A stretch of DNA of 64,000 nucleotides from CTSoil-075 sp042610375 (GCF_042610375.1 NZ_JBGJZL010000008.1:179885-243884), one strand, 5' to 3'. Counted from the stretch's first letter, positions 16,303-25,746 are shown. Made by a program: numbers and translations. Notes: generated by a model from the sequence alone, not told the origin.

Positions 16303-18912
16303 TTATTGAACTTGATTGCTGATTACTTCTACAGCAGCTTGCAAGGCTTCAGCAATTTTTTCTGGTTGCTTACCACCTGCTTGAGCCATGTCAGGACGAC
16401 CGCCACCGCCGCCGCCAGCAATTTTAGCAACGACTTTTACAATATTACCCGCATGTATTCCTTTCGCCACAGCTTCTTTCGTCGCCATCACGACAAAATT
16501 AACCTTATCAGCATTTACAGATCCCAAAGCTACAACACCACATTTCAAGTGATCTCGCACTAAATCTGCCACTGTACGTAGCCCATCCATGTCTGCGCTA
16601 CTTACTTGACCGACAACAACTTGAACCTGATTGACTTCTTGAGCCTTAGCAAGCAGTTCTTGTACTTCGACATGAGCTTGCTTTGCGGTAAGAGCAGCTA
16701 ACTCTTGCTCTAATTCCTTGACTTTGCTGATTACACTGTCAACTCTTGTAATAATTTCTTCAGGACGAGCTTTAAGCAGTGTCGCAGCATTTAGAAGTAA
16801 ATTTTCTCGTGCATTGATATACTCAACTGCACCAGTTCCAGTTACAGCTTCGATCCGTCTGATGCCAGAACCAATACCTGCTTCACTCACAATTTTCACA
16901 AGACCGATTTCAGCAGTATTTCTAATATGACTGCCGCCACAAAGTTCGATACTCACATCACCTACTGATACAACTCGAACTGACTCTCCATATTTTTCAC
17001 CAAATAAGGCTAATGCACCCATTTCTTTTGCTTTATCTTGGGAGGTTTCAATAATATCTACAGAAATATTCTCCAAGGCAGCTCGGTTTACAATTTTTTC
17101 CACAGCAGCCAATTCTTCAACTGTCACTTGAGAAAAATGCGAGAAGTCAAAACGCAATCGGTCAGGATTAACAAAAGATCCGGCTTGATTTACATGTGAT
17201 CCCAACACTTCTTTGAGTGCAGCATGTAACAAATGAGTCGCTGTATGATTACGAGCGATGTCACGACGTCTTCTAAGATCTACCTTTAATGCAACAGCAT
17301 CACTAACTTTCAAAGATCCTTCAATAACATGGCCCAAATGATAGACAGTACCGTTTAACAATTTTTTTACAGCAGTAATTTCTATTTTTCCTAATGCGCC
17401 TTCAATAAAACCATTATCACCAACCTGACCGCCGCCTTCAGCATGAAAAGCAGTCACGTCAAGAATTATACCAATATCTTCACCATCATGTACTTCATTA
17501 ACAATCACACCATTTTTCCATAACAATACAACATTAGCATCATGACCTTCTTCATTTATACTGAGTTGTGCAGTATCCAAATGAGATAAATCAGGAATGA
17601 TAACTTGCTCTTCATTAGCTTGACGACCAGCACGCGCCCGTTCCCGCTGTTCTTTCATTGCAATATCAAAAGCTTGTTTATCCAATTCCATACCGTGTTC
17701 TTCAACGATCTCTAAGGTTAACTCCCATGGAAAACCAAAGGTATCATATAATTTAAAGACAGTAGCACCATCAAGGATTTTTACGCCAGTCTCTTTTAGG
17801 GCTTGGATATGTTTAGTTAACAATTCCATTCCTTGCACTAATGTTGTTTGGAAACGTTCTTCTTCCAGTTGAATAACTTTCTTGATATAAGCTTCTTTTT
17901 CACCTAAATCAGGATAAGCTTCAGCAAAAATTTCAACAACAACATCAACCATCTCTACTAAGAACATTCTTTCGATTCCTAGCAAACGAGCATGTCTGAC
18001 AGCTCTGCGCAAAATACGTCGCAATACATATCCACGACCTTCGTTAGAAGGTAAGACACCATCAGCGATCATGACTGTCATACTCCGAATATGGTCGGCA
18101 ATGACTTTAAGAGAAACATCAATTTTGTTGGAGTGTCCATATTCTACATTGGCAATCTTTGCTGCATATGCGATTAATGGGAATAATAAATCTGTCTCAA
18201 AGTTTGATGGTTTGAGTTGAAGTACAGAAGCAATCCGTTCAAGTCCTGCACCTGTATCAATATTTTTCTTTGCAAGAGGAGTATAATTACCAGCTTCATC
18301 ACGATCATATTGAGTGAATACCAAATTCCATATTTCTAAATAGCGGTCACAATCACAGCCAACTGCACAATCGGCATTGCCACAACCTCGTTCTTCGCCC
18401 AAATCAAAATAAATTTCCGAACAAGGGCCGCATGGGCCAGGTCCAATTTCCCAAAAATTATCTTCCATACGAATAATGCGATCCGCTGGCACTTTGATGT
18501 CCTGAGTCCAAATAGCAAAGGCTTCATCATCACCCGTATGAATTGTCACCCACAATTTATCAACTGGCATTTCTAGATGCTCAGTAATAAATTCCCAAGC
18601 CCAGGCAATCGCTTCTTTTTTAAAATAGTCACCAAAAGAAAAATTTCCAAGCATTTCAAAAAACGTATGATGACGCGCAGTACGACCCACATTTTCAATG
18701 TCTCCAGTACGTACACACTTCTGGCTTGTACTAATCCGAGGATGAGGTGGGTTCATCTTTCCCGTGAAAAAAGGTTTAAAAGGTGCCATACCTGCACCAA
18801 CCAAAAGTAAAGTTGGATCATTTTCAGGAATCAATGGCGCACTTTGTAATACTAAGTGATTTTTATCAGCAAAAAATTGCAAAAATTTCTTGCGTAATTC
18901 ATTTCCAGTCAT
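16303..18912 (-). CDS. alaS: Alanine--tRNA ligase
   Basis: The enzyme has about 869 residues with the full domain set: class II catalytic core (MTGNELRKKFLQFF, motif with RTGDIENVGRTARHHTFFEMLGN), a cysteine-rich insert, the editing domain with the metal motif HTATHLLHAAL and the later CGGSHIRNT, a coiled coil near residue 730, and the C-Ala domain with the glycine-rich GGGGGGRPDMAQAGG. The best ATG is at 18912, but GGAGG lies 18 bases away; a TTG at 18921 would have better spacing. It heads the alaS-ireB-ruvX block. Confidence 0.95.
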   Translation of the reverse strand: MTGNELRKKFLQFFADKNHLVLQSAPLIPENDPTLLLVGAGMAPFKPFFTGKMNPPHPRISTSQKCVRTGDIENVGRTARHHTFFEMLGNFSFGDYFKKEAIAWAWEFITEHLEMPVDKLWVTIHTGDDEAFAIWTQDIKVPADRIIRMEDNFWEIGPGPCGPCSEIYFDLGEERGCGNADCAVGCDCDRYLEIWNLVFTQYDRDEAGNYTPLAKKNIDTGAGLERIASVLQLKPSNFETDLLFPLIAYAAKIANVEYGHSNKIDVSLKVIADHIRSMTVMIADGVLPSNEGRGYVLRRILRRAVRHARLLGIERMFLVEMVDVVVEIFAEAYPDLGEKEAYIKKVIQLEEERFQTTLVQGMELLTKHIQALKETGVKILDGATVFKLYDTFGFPWELTLEIVEEHGMELDKQAFDIAMKEQRERARAGRQANEEQVIIPDLSHLDTAQLSINEEGHDANVVLLWKNGVIVNEVHDGEDIGIILDVTAFHAEGGGQVGDNGFIEGALGKIEITAVKKLLNGTVYHLGHVIEGSLKVSDAVALKVDLRRRRDIARNHTATHLLHAALKEVLGSHVNQAGSFVNPDRLRFDFSHFSQVTVEELAAVEKIVNRAALENISVDIIETSQDKAKEMGALALFGEKYGESVRVVSVGDVSIELCGGSHIRNTAEIGLVKIVSEAGIGSGIRRIEAVTGTGAVEYINARENLLLNAATLLKARPEEIITRVDSVISKVKELEQELAALTAKQAHVEVQELLAKAQEVNQVQVVVGQVSSADMDGLRTVADLVRDHLKCGVVALGSVNADKVNFVVMATKEAVAKGIHAGNIVKVVAKIAGGGGGGRPDMAQAGGKQPEKIAEALQAAVEVISNQVQ

Positions 18913-19001
18913 ATAAATCAAATTAATCAACCTCCAAATTGTTAGGACTACCCATGCTCGCAATTATACCTAAATTATCGTACAGTGTCAATAAATGGTG
19001 A

Positions 19002-20027
19002 TTATAACAAGACCTTTAGAATATGTCGCATTAATACTTGTCCAATTGCTACAACCGGTACTCCAAGCAACATACCAATAATCCCATACATCTCGCCGCC
19101 TACGAATACACAAAAAATCACAGTTAAAGGATGTAATCCGATATTTTCACCAATAATTTTAGGCTGAATAATATTTCCTTCGATTTGCTGAATCACAACA
19201 AATAATACAATGACTTTTACTGTCAGCCATGGTGATTCGATCATAGCCAACATCACAGCTGGCGCGGCACCTATAATCGCACCAAAATATGGGATGACAT
19301 CAAAAATTCCTGCTAAGATGCCAATAATAAGAGCGAATTTCACTTTCAAAAAAGATAAACCAATTGTGATGAAAATACCAATCATACACGCCACTGTCAA
19401 TTGTCCACGAATAATTCCACCTAATACTTTATCAACATCACGTAAAAACGAAATAAATTCAATCCGTAATCTCCCTGGTAACAATAGTAATAGTTCATTT
19501 TTGATCTGATACCAATCATATAGCAAATAAAAAGTCAGAATTGGACTAATCACTACACCAATCGAATTCCGAATAATAGCAATGATACTATTGACAATTT
19601 GTCCAATAAATTGCTGCACATCATATTCTAGGGCTAATAATGCCTCATCAATGGCTAATCTAAAAGAATAGGGTAACGTTGAATTTTGATATTGGGATTG
19701 AAGAAAGGTCAACAGCTCATCAATTCGATCTAAAATCCGCGGTAAATCTTGAGAAAAATATTCTAAATCTTTAATTAATAATGTCAATAATTTACTACCA
19801 CCAATAATAACAATACCAAATAATATAATATAGATCATAATAATTGCCCATAACCTTTGAAAACCCTTTCTTTCTAGATAACATACCATGGGATTTAACA
19901 TATATGCTAAGAATAAAGCAATAATAAATGGGTATAAAGCGCTACGCACAAACCAAAAAAAATAAATGATCAGTAGAAAAGCACCAGCTAAACATCCTAT
20001 TTTAATGAAAGAGTAACGAATAGTCAA
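19002..20027 (-). CDS. AI-2E family transporter (YrrI-like)
   Basis: The protein has about 341 residues, with an N-terminal pair of membrane helices, a central soluble-looking segment (about 65-150), and a C-terminal bundle with GIFDVIPYFGAIIGAAPAV and the GENIGLHPLTVIFCVFVGG signature. Family members export AI-2 or act as Na+/H+ or antimicrobial efflux proteins; the substrate here is unknown. I favour a TTG start at 20027 behind GGGGTG over the ATG at 20069. A paralogue is at 36875-37921. B. subtilis yrrI also adjoins alaS. Confidence 0.85.
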   Translation of the reverse strand: MTIRYSFIKIGCLAGAFLLIIYFFWFVRSALYPFIIALFLAYMLNPMVCYLERKGFQRLWAIIMIYIILFGIVIIGGSKLLTLLIKDLEYFSQDLPRILDRIDELLTFLQSQYQNSTLPYSFRLAIDEALLALEYDVQQFIGQIVNSIIAIIRNSIGVVISPILTFYLLYDWYQIKNELLLLLPGRLRIEFISFLRDVDKVLGGIIRGQLTVACMIGIFITIGLSFLKVKFALIIGILAGIFDVIPYFGAIIGAAPAVMLAMIESPWLTVKVIVLFVVIQQIEGNIIQPKIIGENIGLHPLTVIFCVFVGGEMYGIIGMLLGVPVVAIGQVLMRHILKVLL

Positions 20028-20082
20028 TTTAAACACCCCAGTAAAAAGTAAATAAAGCGGTGACCACATGGCCCCCGCTTTA

Positions 20083-20262
20083 TTACCTAATATTCTCCAT
20101 AGGCTCTAAATATAAAGTCAATGTTCCATCGGGTTGAACATTAAATATTGTTGTTTCTTCACCACGTATCATAAATTCCACACAACAATCCCAACAAAAA
20201 TATTGTTCTGTTCCGACTTTACCAATAGCCCTTTTGTTGTCACATACAGGACAAGTTGTCAT
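20083..20262 (-). CDS. Small zinc-ribbon protein, 59 residues
   Basis: The reading frame encodes MTTCPVCDNKRAIGK, then EQYFCWDCCVEF and FNVQPDGTLTLYLEP, 59 residues ending at TAA. CPVC and CWDC make a four-cysteine zinc site with an extra cysteine. The start follows TGAGGTG. Codon use and the compact CxxC...CxxC layout make it a convincing gene despite its size. It lies between the PRC-barrel gene and the AI-2E gene, close to both, so a shared transcript is likely. No function can be assigned. Confidence 0.75.
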   Translation of the reverse strand: MTTCPVCDNKRAIGKVGTEQYFCWDCCVEFMIRGEETTIFNVQPDGTLTLYLEPMENIR

Positions 20263-20311
20263 ACGCTATACACCTCATATCATATTCTTAACTATGATCT
20301 AAGTCACCTGA

Positions 20312-20833
20312 CTATTCAAATTCAGTCATTTCCGTTTCTCCGTGAAGAAGTTTAGCCATTGTTTCAGGTACAATCACTTTGCCTTGTCCGACAATTTGGA
20401 CTTGTGGTAATGGCATGAGCATGCGCCCATAGAGTACATCAGTGATCATACTATCCGATACTTGATACCACTTAATCTCTCCAGTTATACGATCAAAAAT
20501 AATATCTTTTAAAACTCCTAAACGAAGACCAGTATCCGTCATGATTTCTTTATCACATAAATCTTTCAAATGATATGTATGATTGGTCATGTGAAAATCT
20601 TCTAATTCATGAATGACATGATGATTACAAACCATAACAGCATCACGTCCTAAACTGAATAAATCTCTGAAAGCAATGATTTTTTCAGATGCAAACCAAT
20701 TACCTCCGTTAATGATCAAAGCACATAGAATGGCTCCTTCAACATCTAAAAGAAGTTCTCCAACTTCGCCAACCTGCATACCGGTTTCCGTTTCTAATAT
20801 AGGCAAACCGATGATAGATCCTAACTTCTCCAT
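20312..20833 (-). CDS. PRC-barrel domain protein (YrrD-like)
   Basis: The 173-residue protein contains two PRC-barrel repeats: GLPILETETGMQVGEVGELLLD (about 9-75) and DKEIMTDTGLRLGVLKDIIFDRITGEIKWYQVSD (about 94-150). PRC barrels are small RNA- or protein-binding beta barrels, known from RimM and the photosynthetic reaction centre H subunit. B. subtilis yrrD lies in the same region near mnmA. A role is not established. The dispersed element copy D occupies its upstream region. Confidence 0.8.
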   Translation of the reverse strand: MEKLGSIIGLPILETETGMQVGEVGELLLDVEGAILCALIINGGNWFASEKIIAFRDLFSLGRDAVMVCNHHVIHELEDFHMTNHTYHLKDLCDKEIMTDTGLRLGVLKDIIFDRITGEIKWYQVSDSMITDVLYGRMLMPLPQVQIVGQGKVIVPETMAKLLHGETEMTEFE

Positions 20834-20907
20834 AAAAGGGAGACCTCCATCACTGACTGTATGATTATTATTACCATACTTATGACTTTTATTACATTAA
20901 TTTAAAG

Positions 20908-21001
20908 AAAACTTGACTTCGGTCAACCCTCAGCGCAGACCAAAGTCTTAGTTGTCCTTACTTGTAACCCTAGAAAGTGTTATGCTTTCTGATTCGCTAA
21001 A
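20908..21001 (-). repeat. Dispersed hairpin element, copy D
   Basis: In minus orientation: TTAGCGAATCAG, hairpin AGAAAG...CTTTCT (20972-20990), ACAAGTAAGGACAACTAAG, GTCTGCGCT and a final hairpin TTGAC-CGAA-GTCAA with T-run (20909-20928). AGCG at the 5' end can pair with CGCT at the 3' end; copy C has ACG and CGT at the same places. It lies between the mnmA terminator and the PRC-barrel gene. Confidence 0.66.
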
Positions 21002-21006
21002 ATATA

Positions 21007-21052
21007 AAGAAACCTGTAGAGAATGTTCATCACATCCTTTACAGGTTTCTTT
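21007..21052 (-). terminator. Terminator after mnmA
   Basis: AAGAAACCTGTA and TACAGGTTTCTT form a perfect 12-bp stem around a 21-base loop, followed by TATATTTT on the minus strand. It ends the iscR-iscS-iscU-mnmA operon. Confidence 0.8.
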
Positions 21053-21073
21053 ATGCTCTATTCTATCAATCCA

Positions 21074-22168
21074 TTAACGAATTGATTTTATAATAATACC
21101 GCCACCAATGACCATATCCCCATCATAGAAAACAACGGATTGTCCGGGAGTAATCGCTCTTTGTGGTTCACTAAATTTGACATGTACCTGGCCGCCTCCA
21201 AGGGGCGTGACATGAGCTATTCCTTCTTTAGATCCATAACGAATTTTAGCAGAAACATTCATTGGCTCCTCTAGAGTATCGATTGTAATGAAGTTTAAAT
21301 CACCAGCGATTAGTTCGCTAGCAAATACATCTTGGTTAGATCCTACAACAACTCGATTTGCTTCATAATCTAACTCTACTACATATAAAGGCTCGCCAGT
21401 AGCAATTCCGAGACCCTTGCGTTGCCCAATGGTATAGAGAGGTAAACCTTGGTGTTTGCCTAATACATGACCATTTACATTCACAATCTGACCTGGTTTA
21501 AGAGCATTAGGTGATCTTTCCGCTAAAAAGCTTTTATAATCATCATTTGGAACAAAACAAATTTCTTGGCTTTCTGGTTTATTCGCTACGGATAATCCAA
21601 ATTCAGCAGCTAATTCTCGAGTCCTTACCTTAGTATAATCACCAAGGGGCATTAGAAAATGTTTCAAGGTATCCTGATTTAAGTGATACAAGGCATAAGA
21701 TTGATCTTTTGTATGATCAACCCCTTTACTTAAGGTATGCCTACCAAGCTTATCATCATAAGCAATGCGAGCATAATGGCCTGTCGCCACATAATCAGCT
21801 CCCAAGGCCAATGCTTTTTTCAGTAAGCCTTCAAACTTGACAAAACGGTTGCAGGCAATACAAGGATTAGGAGTTTTACCATCACCATACTCACGAATAA
21901 AATAACCAACTACTGTTTCTTGAAACATCTCTCGGAAATTAAGTACATAATAAGGAATACCAATTTTTTCGGCTACTCGCCGCGCATCATCAATCGCACT
22001 GAGAGAACAGCATCCTCGATTTTCTGCATCATCTTCTGGCACATCTTTATCCCAGATTTGCATCGTTGCACCAATTACATCATAACCTTGCTGGACTAAA
22101 AGGGCGGCAGCTAAAGAACTGTCCACCCCTCCGCTCATGGCTACAAGAACTCTTGGCTTTGTACCCAT
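21074..22168 (-). CDS. mnmA: tRNA 2-thiouridine(34) synthase MnmA
   Basis: The 364-residue enzyme has the PP-loop VAMSGGVDSSLAAALL at about 8-22, the catalytic cysteine in NPCIACNRFVKF and the second in ESQEICFVPN, and the MnmA-specific GADYVATGHYARI. It transfers sulphur to U34 of Lys, Glu and Gln tRNAs, using sulphur relayed from the cysteine desulphurase encoded two genes upstream. I start at the ATG at 22168, seven bases after the iscU stop, because the longer reading runs into iscU. Confidence 0.95.
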   Translation of the reverse strand: MGTKPRVLVAMSGGVDSSLAAALLVQQGYDVIGATMQIWDKDVPEDDAENRGCCSLSAIDDARRVAEKIGIPYYVLNFREMFQETVVGYFIREYGDGKTPNPCIACNRFVKFEGLLKKALALGADYVATGHYARIAYDDKLGRHTLSKGVDHTKDQSYALYHLNQDTLKHFLMPLGDYTKVRTRELAAEFGLSVANKPESQEICFVPNDDYKSFLAERSPNALKPGQIVNVNGHVLGKHQGLPLYTIGQRKGLGIATGEPLYVVELDYEANRVVVGSNQDVFASELIAGDLNFITIDTLEEPMNVSAKIRYGSKEGIAHVTPLGGGQVHVKFSEPQRAITPGQSVVFYDGDMVIGGGIIIKSIR

Positions 22169-22175
22169 GAAAAAA

Positions 22176-22547
22176 TCACTTTCCTTTTTTCTGTATATAG
22201 TCTTTGATAGCTTCATGTAAAGCATCAGCCGCTAAATTTGAACAATGCATTTTAGCTGGTGGAAGTCCATCAAGAGCTTCTGCTACAGCATCATTGGAAA
22301 TTTTGAGTGCTTCATCAAGAGTTTTTCCCATAACAAGTTCTGTAACCATACTGCTTGTGGCAATCGCTGCCCCACAGCCAAACGTTTTAAATTTAACATC
22401 TTTAATGATATCATTTTCCACATCCAAATAAATTCTCATGATATCACCACATTTGGCATTACCAACTTCACCAACACCACTCGCATTTTCTATCTCACCC
22501 ACATTACGTGGATTTGCAAAATGATCCATTACTTTTTCAGTATACAT
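22176..22547 (-). CDS. iscU: Fe-S cluster scaffold protein IscU/NifU-like
   Basis: The 123-residue protein is the NifU N-terminal/IscU scaffold: the three cluster-ligand cysteines are in GNAKCGDIMRI, KTFGCGAAIATSS and AKMHCSNLAADAL, with the conserved aspartate after the first. It assembles [2Fe-2S] or [4Fe-4S] clusters on sulphur from the neighbouring desulphurase. The start follows GAGGGGAG. The gene lies between iscS and mnmA with gaps of 24 and 7 bp, in one operon. Confidence 0.92.
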   Translation of the reverse strand: MYTEKVMDHFANPRNVGEIENASGVGEVGNAKCGDIMRIYLDVENDIIKDVKFKTFGCGAAIATSSMVTELVMGKTLDEALKISNDAVAEALDGLPPAKMHCSNLAADALHEAIKDYIQKKGK

Positions 22548-22571
22548 ATAAAATATCTCCCCTCAACTAAA

Positions 22572-23774
22572 TTAATGATGGCAATTACTACAAGGATTAC
22601 TTGGTGCTAATTTACTCGTTGCATTTAATGGCGACATACTACGTAATGTTTCAACAATTTTCGGCAATACTTCAAGACAATAATCAATATCTGCTTCTGT
22701 ATTACCACGTCCCAAGGAAAGTCTAAGAGAACCATGGGCTGTTTCATGCGTCATTCCCATTGCAAGTAATACATGGGAAGGATCAAGAGAACCTGACGTA
22801 CAAGCTGAACCACTTGATGCTGCAATTCCTTTCATATCAAGGTTTAATAGTAAGGACTCACCTTCAATATAAAAGAAGCTAAAATTAACGCTGCCTGGTA
22901 AACGTTTTTCAGGGTGACCATTTAGCTTAATGTCTACAATTTTTTCTTGGATGCCTTTTATCAATTTATCTCTAAGAGCTTGCACATGAGCCATACGTTC
23001 ACTTAGCTCAAGTCTAGCTTTTTCAGCGGCTTTACCTAAACCAACAATACCAGGGACATTTTCAGTACCAGGTCTTAGTTTTCGTTCTTGAGATCCACCT
23101 TGTTGCAGAGCTTCAATTTTCACACCTTTACGAATATAAATAGCGCCTATCCCTTTAGGACCATATAATTTATGTCCAGAAAGACTGAGCAAATCAATAT
23201 TATATTCATTCACATCAATGGGATAATTACCAACAGCCTGAACAGCATCAGTATGGAAATAGATTCCTTTTTCTTTTGCTAATTGTCCAATTTCTTTAAT
23301 TGGTTGAATGGTTCCCACTTCATTATTTGCAAACATAACACTGATGAGAATGGTTTGGTCTGTAATAGCGTTTTTCACATCTTCAATACGTACCATTGCA
23401 TTTTCATCAACAGGTAAATATGTTACAGTGAAACCTTGTTTTTCTAAGGATTCACAGGTGTGTAATACTGCATGATGTTCAATGCTTGTTGTAATAATAT
23501 GATTGCCTTTTTTACGATTAGCATAAGCTATACCTTTTAGCGCTATATTATCAGACTCAGTACCACCACTTGTGAAAAAGACTTCCTTTGCGGTGGCTCC
23601 AAGCAATGTTGCTACACTTTCTCTTGCTTCATTGACAGCTTTGTTAGCCTCACGTCCGAAATAATGAATACTACCAGGATTACCAAATTTATCCTTCATG
23701 TATTCTACCATTAAATCGACTACTTCATGATCAACTGGGGTCGTTGCTGAATGATCAAAATAAACTCTTCTCAT
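22572..23774 (-). CDS. iscS: Cysteine desulphurase IscS/NifS
   Basis: This is a pyridoxal-phosphate enzyme of about 400 residues: VYFDHSATTPVD at the start, SLSGHKLYGPKGIGA with the PLP lysine, and SSGSACTSGSLDPSHVL with the catalytic cysteine. It provides sulphur for clusters and for MnmA. Its C-terminus ends NPCSNCHH, an extra cysteine-histidine tail seen in some Clostridia-type NifS. GAGGAG lies directly before an ATG at 23786; a GTG at 23780 or the ATG at 23774 has better spacing, and the gene overlaps iscR by about 20 bp in any case. Confidence 0.93.
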   Translation of the reverse strand: MRRVYFDHSATTPVDHEVVDLMVEYMKDKFGNPGSIHYFGREANKAVNEARESVATLLGATAKEVFFTSGGTESDNIALKGIAYANRKKGNHIITTSIEHHAVLHTCESLEKQGFTVTYLPVDENAMVRIEDVKNAITDQTILISVMFANNEVGTIQPIKEIGQLAKEKGIYFHTDAVQAVGNYPIDVNEYNIDLLSLSGHKLYGPKGIGAIYIRKGVKIEALQQGGSQERKLRPGTENVPGIVGLGKAAEKARLELSERMAHVQALRDKLIKGIQEKIVDIKLNGHPEKRLPGSVNFSFFYIEGESLLLNLDMKGIAASSGSACTSGSLDPSHVLLAMGMTHETAHGSLRLSLGRGNTEADIDYCLEVLPKIVETLRSMSPLNATSKLAPSNPCSNCHH

Positions 23775-24213
23775 TATCACATACATCTCCTCGTAGTTTT
23801 TCTTCCCGACACAAGTCAGCTAGGGAAATTGAGTCCACAACTAAATTTATACTATCACTCACTTTGGCCCAGACATCGCGGGTTACACAAATATCTTCCC
23901 GCTCACAACAATCATGATCATTAGAATGATCTAATAAACAATCTACCAAAGCGATAGGCCCTTCCATGACTCTAACAATATCACCTACTGAAATTTGTGC
24001 AGGATCTTTACTTAAAGTATATCCGCCTTGTGCGCCACGAATACTTTTAACATATCCAGCTTTGCGCAATGTACTGATGATTTGTTCTAAATAGTTTTCA
24101 GAAATTTTTTGACGTTGGGCAATACTTTTTAAAGAAATAGCTCCTTGCCCATAATTCATAGCTAAGTCATACATGGCCGCGACGCCATAACGTCCTTTTG
24201 TCGATATCTTCAC
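23755..24213 (-). CDS. iscR: Rrf2 family regulator, IscR-like
   Basis: The 152-residue protein has a winged helix at the N-terminus (KISTKGRYGVAAMYDLAMNYGQG ... ISENYLEQIISTLRKAGYVKS). Its cysteine loop is CLLDHSNDHDCCEREDICVTRDVW; three spaced cysteines as in IscR suggest that it holds a [2Fe-2S] cluster. It probably represses its own operon when clusters are sufficient. The GTG start at 24213 follows AGGGGAG. Its promoter carries inverted repeats that may be the operator. Confidence 0.85.
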   Translation of the reverse strand: MKISTKGRYGVAAMYDLAMNYGQGAISLKSIAQRQKISENYLEQIISTLRKAGYVKSIRGAQGGYTLSKDPAQISVGDIVRVMEGPIALVDCLLDHSNDHDCCEREDICVTRDVWAKVSDSINLVVDSISLADLCREEKLRGDVCDNEKSLF

Positions 24214-24248
24214 AATAATCTCCCCTGCTATTACCAAGTATTCCGAGT

Positions 24249-24302
24249 AATATAGTAGGTTTTATTGATTATTAATATACCAAAAAAAAACCTACTTGTC
24301 AA
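24249..24302 (-). promoter_or_regulatory. Promoter and possible operator of the iscR operon
   Basis: On the minus strand TTGACA (24297-24302) and TATATT (24274-24279) are 17 bp apart, a near-ideal housekeeping promoter. GTAGGTTTT just after the -35 is repeated inverted as AAAACCTAC downstream of the -10, and TATTAC...GTAATA flanks CTCGGAATACTTG further on. These repeats are candidate sites for the Rrf2-type regulator encoded next. Confidence 0.65.
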
Positions 24303-24345
24303 AAGAAAATATACAAAAAATGTACAAAAAAATAATTTATTTCAA

Positions 24346-25665
24346 TTATCTATTTGTCATAGTATGTTTCATCATCTCTTGTTTTATTAATTTCTCCTTG
24401 CCATTTTCGGTTGGCTGATAGTAAACTGTGTCAATCAGTAGATCTGGTAAATACTGCTGTTTTACATAACTACCAGCATAATCATGTGGATACAGATAAT
24501 TAACACCATGCCCTAGACTTTTTGCACCTTGATAATGGGCATCGCGCAAATGAAGTGGTACTGATCCACAATCTTGTTGTTTAACATCATGAATGGCTTG
24601 ATCAACGGCCAAATAAGAAGCATTACTTTTTGGAGCAGTCGCAATATAAATCACTGCCTGAGATAAGATGATTCTGGCTTCAGGCATACCAACAAACTGT
24701 ACTGCCTGAGCAGCCGCCATAGCGACCACCAGAGCTTGAGGATCAGCATTACCAACATCTTCAGCAGCACAAATCACAATGCGTCTAGCAATAAATTTGA
24801 CATCTTCTCCTGCAACAATCATTCTGGCCAAATAATGAATGGCCCCATTGGGATCTGAGCCGCGCATGCTTTTGATAAAGGCCGATATAATATCATAATG
24901 ACTATCTCCCGACTTATCATAGGTTTGTATGCGCTCTCCCACCACTTCCATTAAGACATCCATTGTAAGTTTAGGATCATCAATCCCTTTGAGCATGGCT
25001 GCTGATTGTTCCAAAATATTAAGAGCCACCCGCCCATCGCCACCTGAAATATCTGCAATCTTTAATAAAATTTCTTTCGAATATCCAATGCCTAAATTCC
25101 CTAATCCCCTTTCCTTATCTTTCAGCGCAAGTTCCATCATAGTAAGTAAATCCACAGATTCAAGGGATTTTAAACGAATCACTCTCATTCTAGATAATAA
25201 TGCTGAATTAACTTCAAAATAGGGGTTTTCCGTAGTGGCACCAATTAAAATGACTCGGCCATCTTCAACGTAGGGTAATAAAACATCTTGTTGCCCTTTA
25301 TTAAAACGATGGATTTCATCAATAAATAAAATCGTTCGCTGACGATAAAAACTAAGGCGCTCTTTCGCTGCTTCAACGAGTTTACGAATATCAGCAATAC
25401 CAGCAGATACTGCATTTAATTTTTCAAAATGACTGCCAGTACTATTGGCAACAATGTGGGCGAGTGTCGTCTTTCCTGTACCTGGCGGTCCAAATAAGAT
25501 GATGGAAGGTAAATTATCAGCGTGAATCATTTGCCGTAAAAATTTTCCTTTACCAACAATATCATGTTGACCACTGAATTCATCAAGTGTCCGCGGACGC
25601 ATCCGTACCGCAAGTGGGGCTGCTTGACTATTTTCCACTTGATTTGCATATGAGAATAAATCCAT
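24346..25665 (-). CDS. rarA: Replication-associated recombination protein RarA (MgsA)
   Basis: The 439-residue AAA+ ATPase has Walker A LFGPPGTGKTTLA at about 49-62, Walker B ILFIDEIHRFNKGQQD, sensor 1 IGATTENPYFEV, and the C-terminal MgsA tetramerisation domain (AIHYLARMIVAGEDVKFIARR ... DAHYQGAKSLGHGVNYLYPHD). It acts at stalled forks with SSB. I use the ATG at 25665 behind GAAGGTG. It is transcribed separately from the iscR operon downstream. Confidence 0.93.
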   Translation of the reverse strand: MDLFSYANQVENSQAAPLAVRMRPRTLDEFSGQHDIVGKGKFLRQMIHADNLPSIILFGPPGTGKTTLAHIVANSTGSHFEKLNAVSAGIADIRKLVEAAKERLSFYRQRTILFIDEIHRFNKGQQDVLLPYVEDGRVILIGATTENPYFEVNSALLSRMRVIRLKSLESVDLLTMMELALKDKERGLGNLGIGYSKEILLKIADISGGDGRVALNILEQSAAMLKGIDDPKLTMDVLMEVVGERIQTYDKSGDSHYDIISAFIKSMRGSDPNGAIHYLARMIVAGEDVKFIARRIVICAAEDVGNADPQALVVAMAAAQAVQFVGMPEARIILSQAVIYIATAPKSNASYLAVDQAIHDVKQQDCGSVPLHLRDAHYQGAKSLGHGVNYLYPHDYAGSYVKQQYLPDLLIDTVYYQPTENGKEKLIKQEMMKHTMTNR

Positions 25666-25746
25666 ATCTTCACCTTCTTTATGATAAACTTTCATTACAT
25701 TATGGAGTCTTATATTCTTTCTACTATAGATTCATTTTTACCTTTT

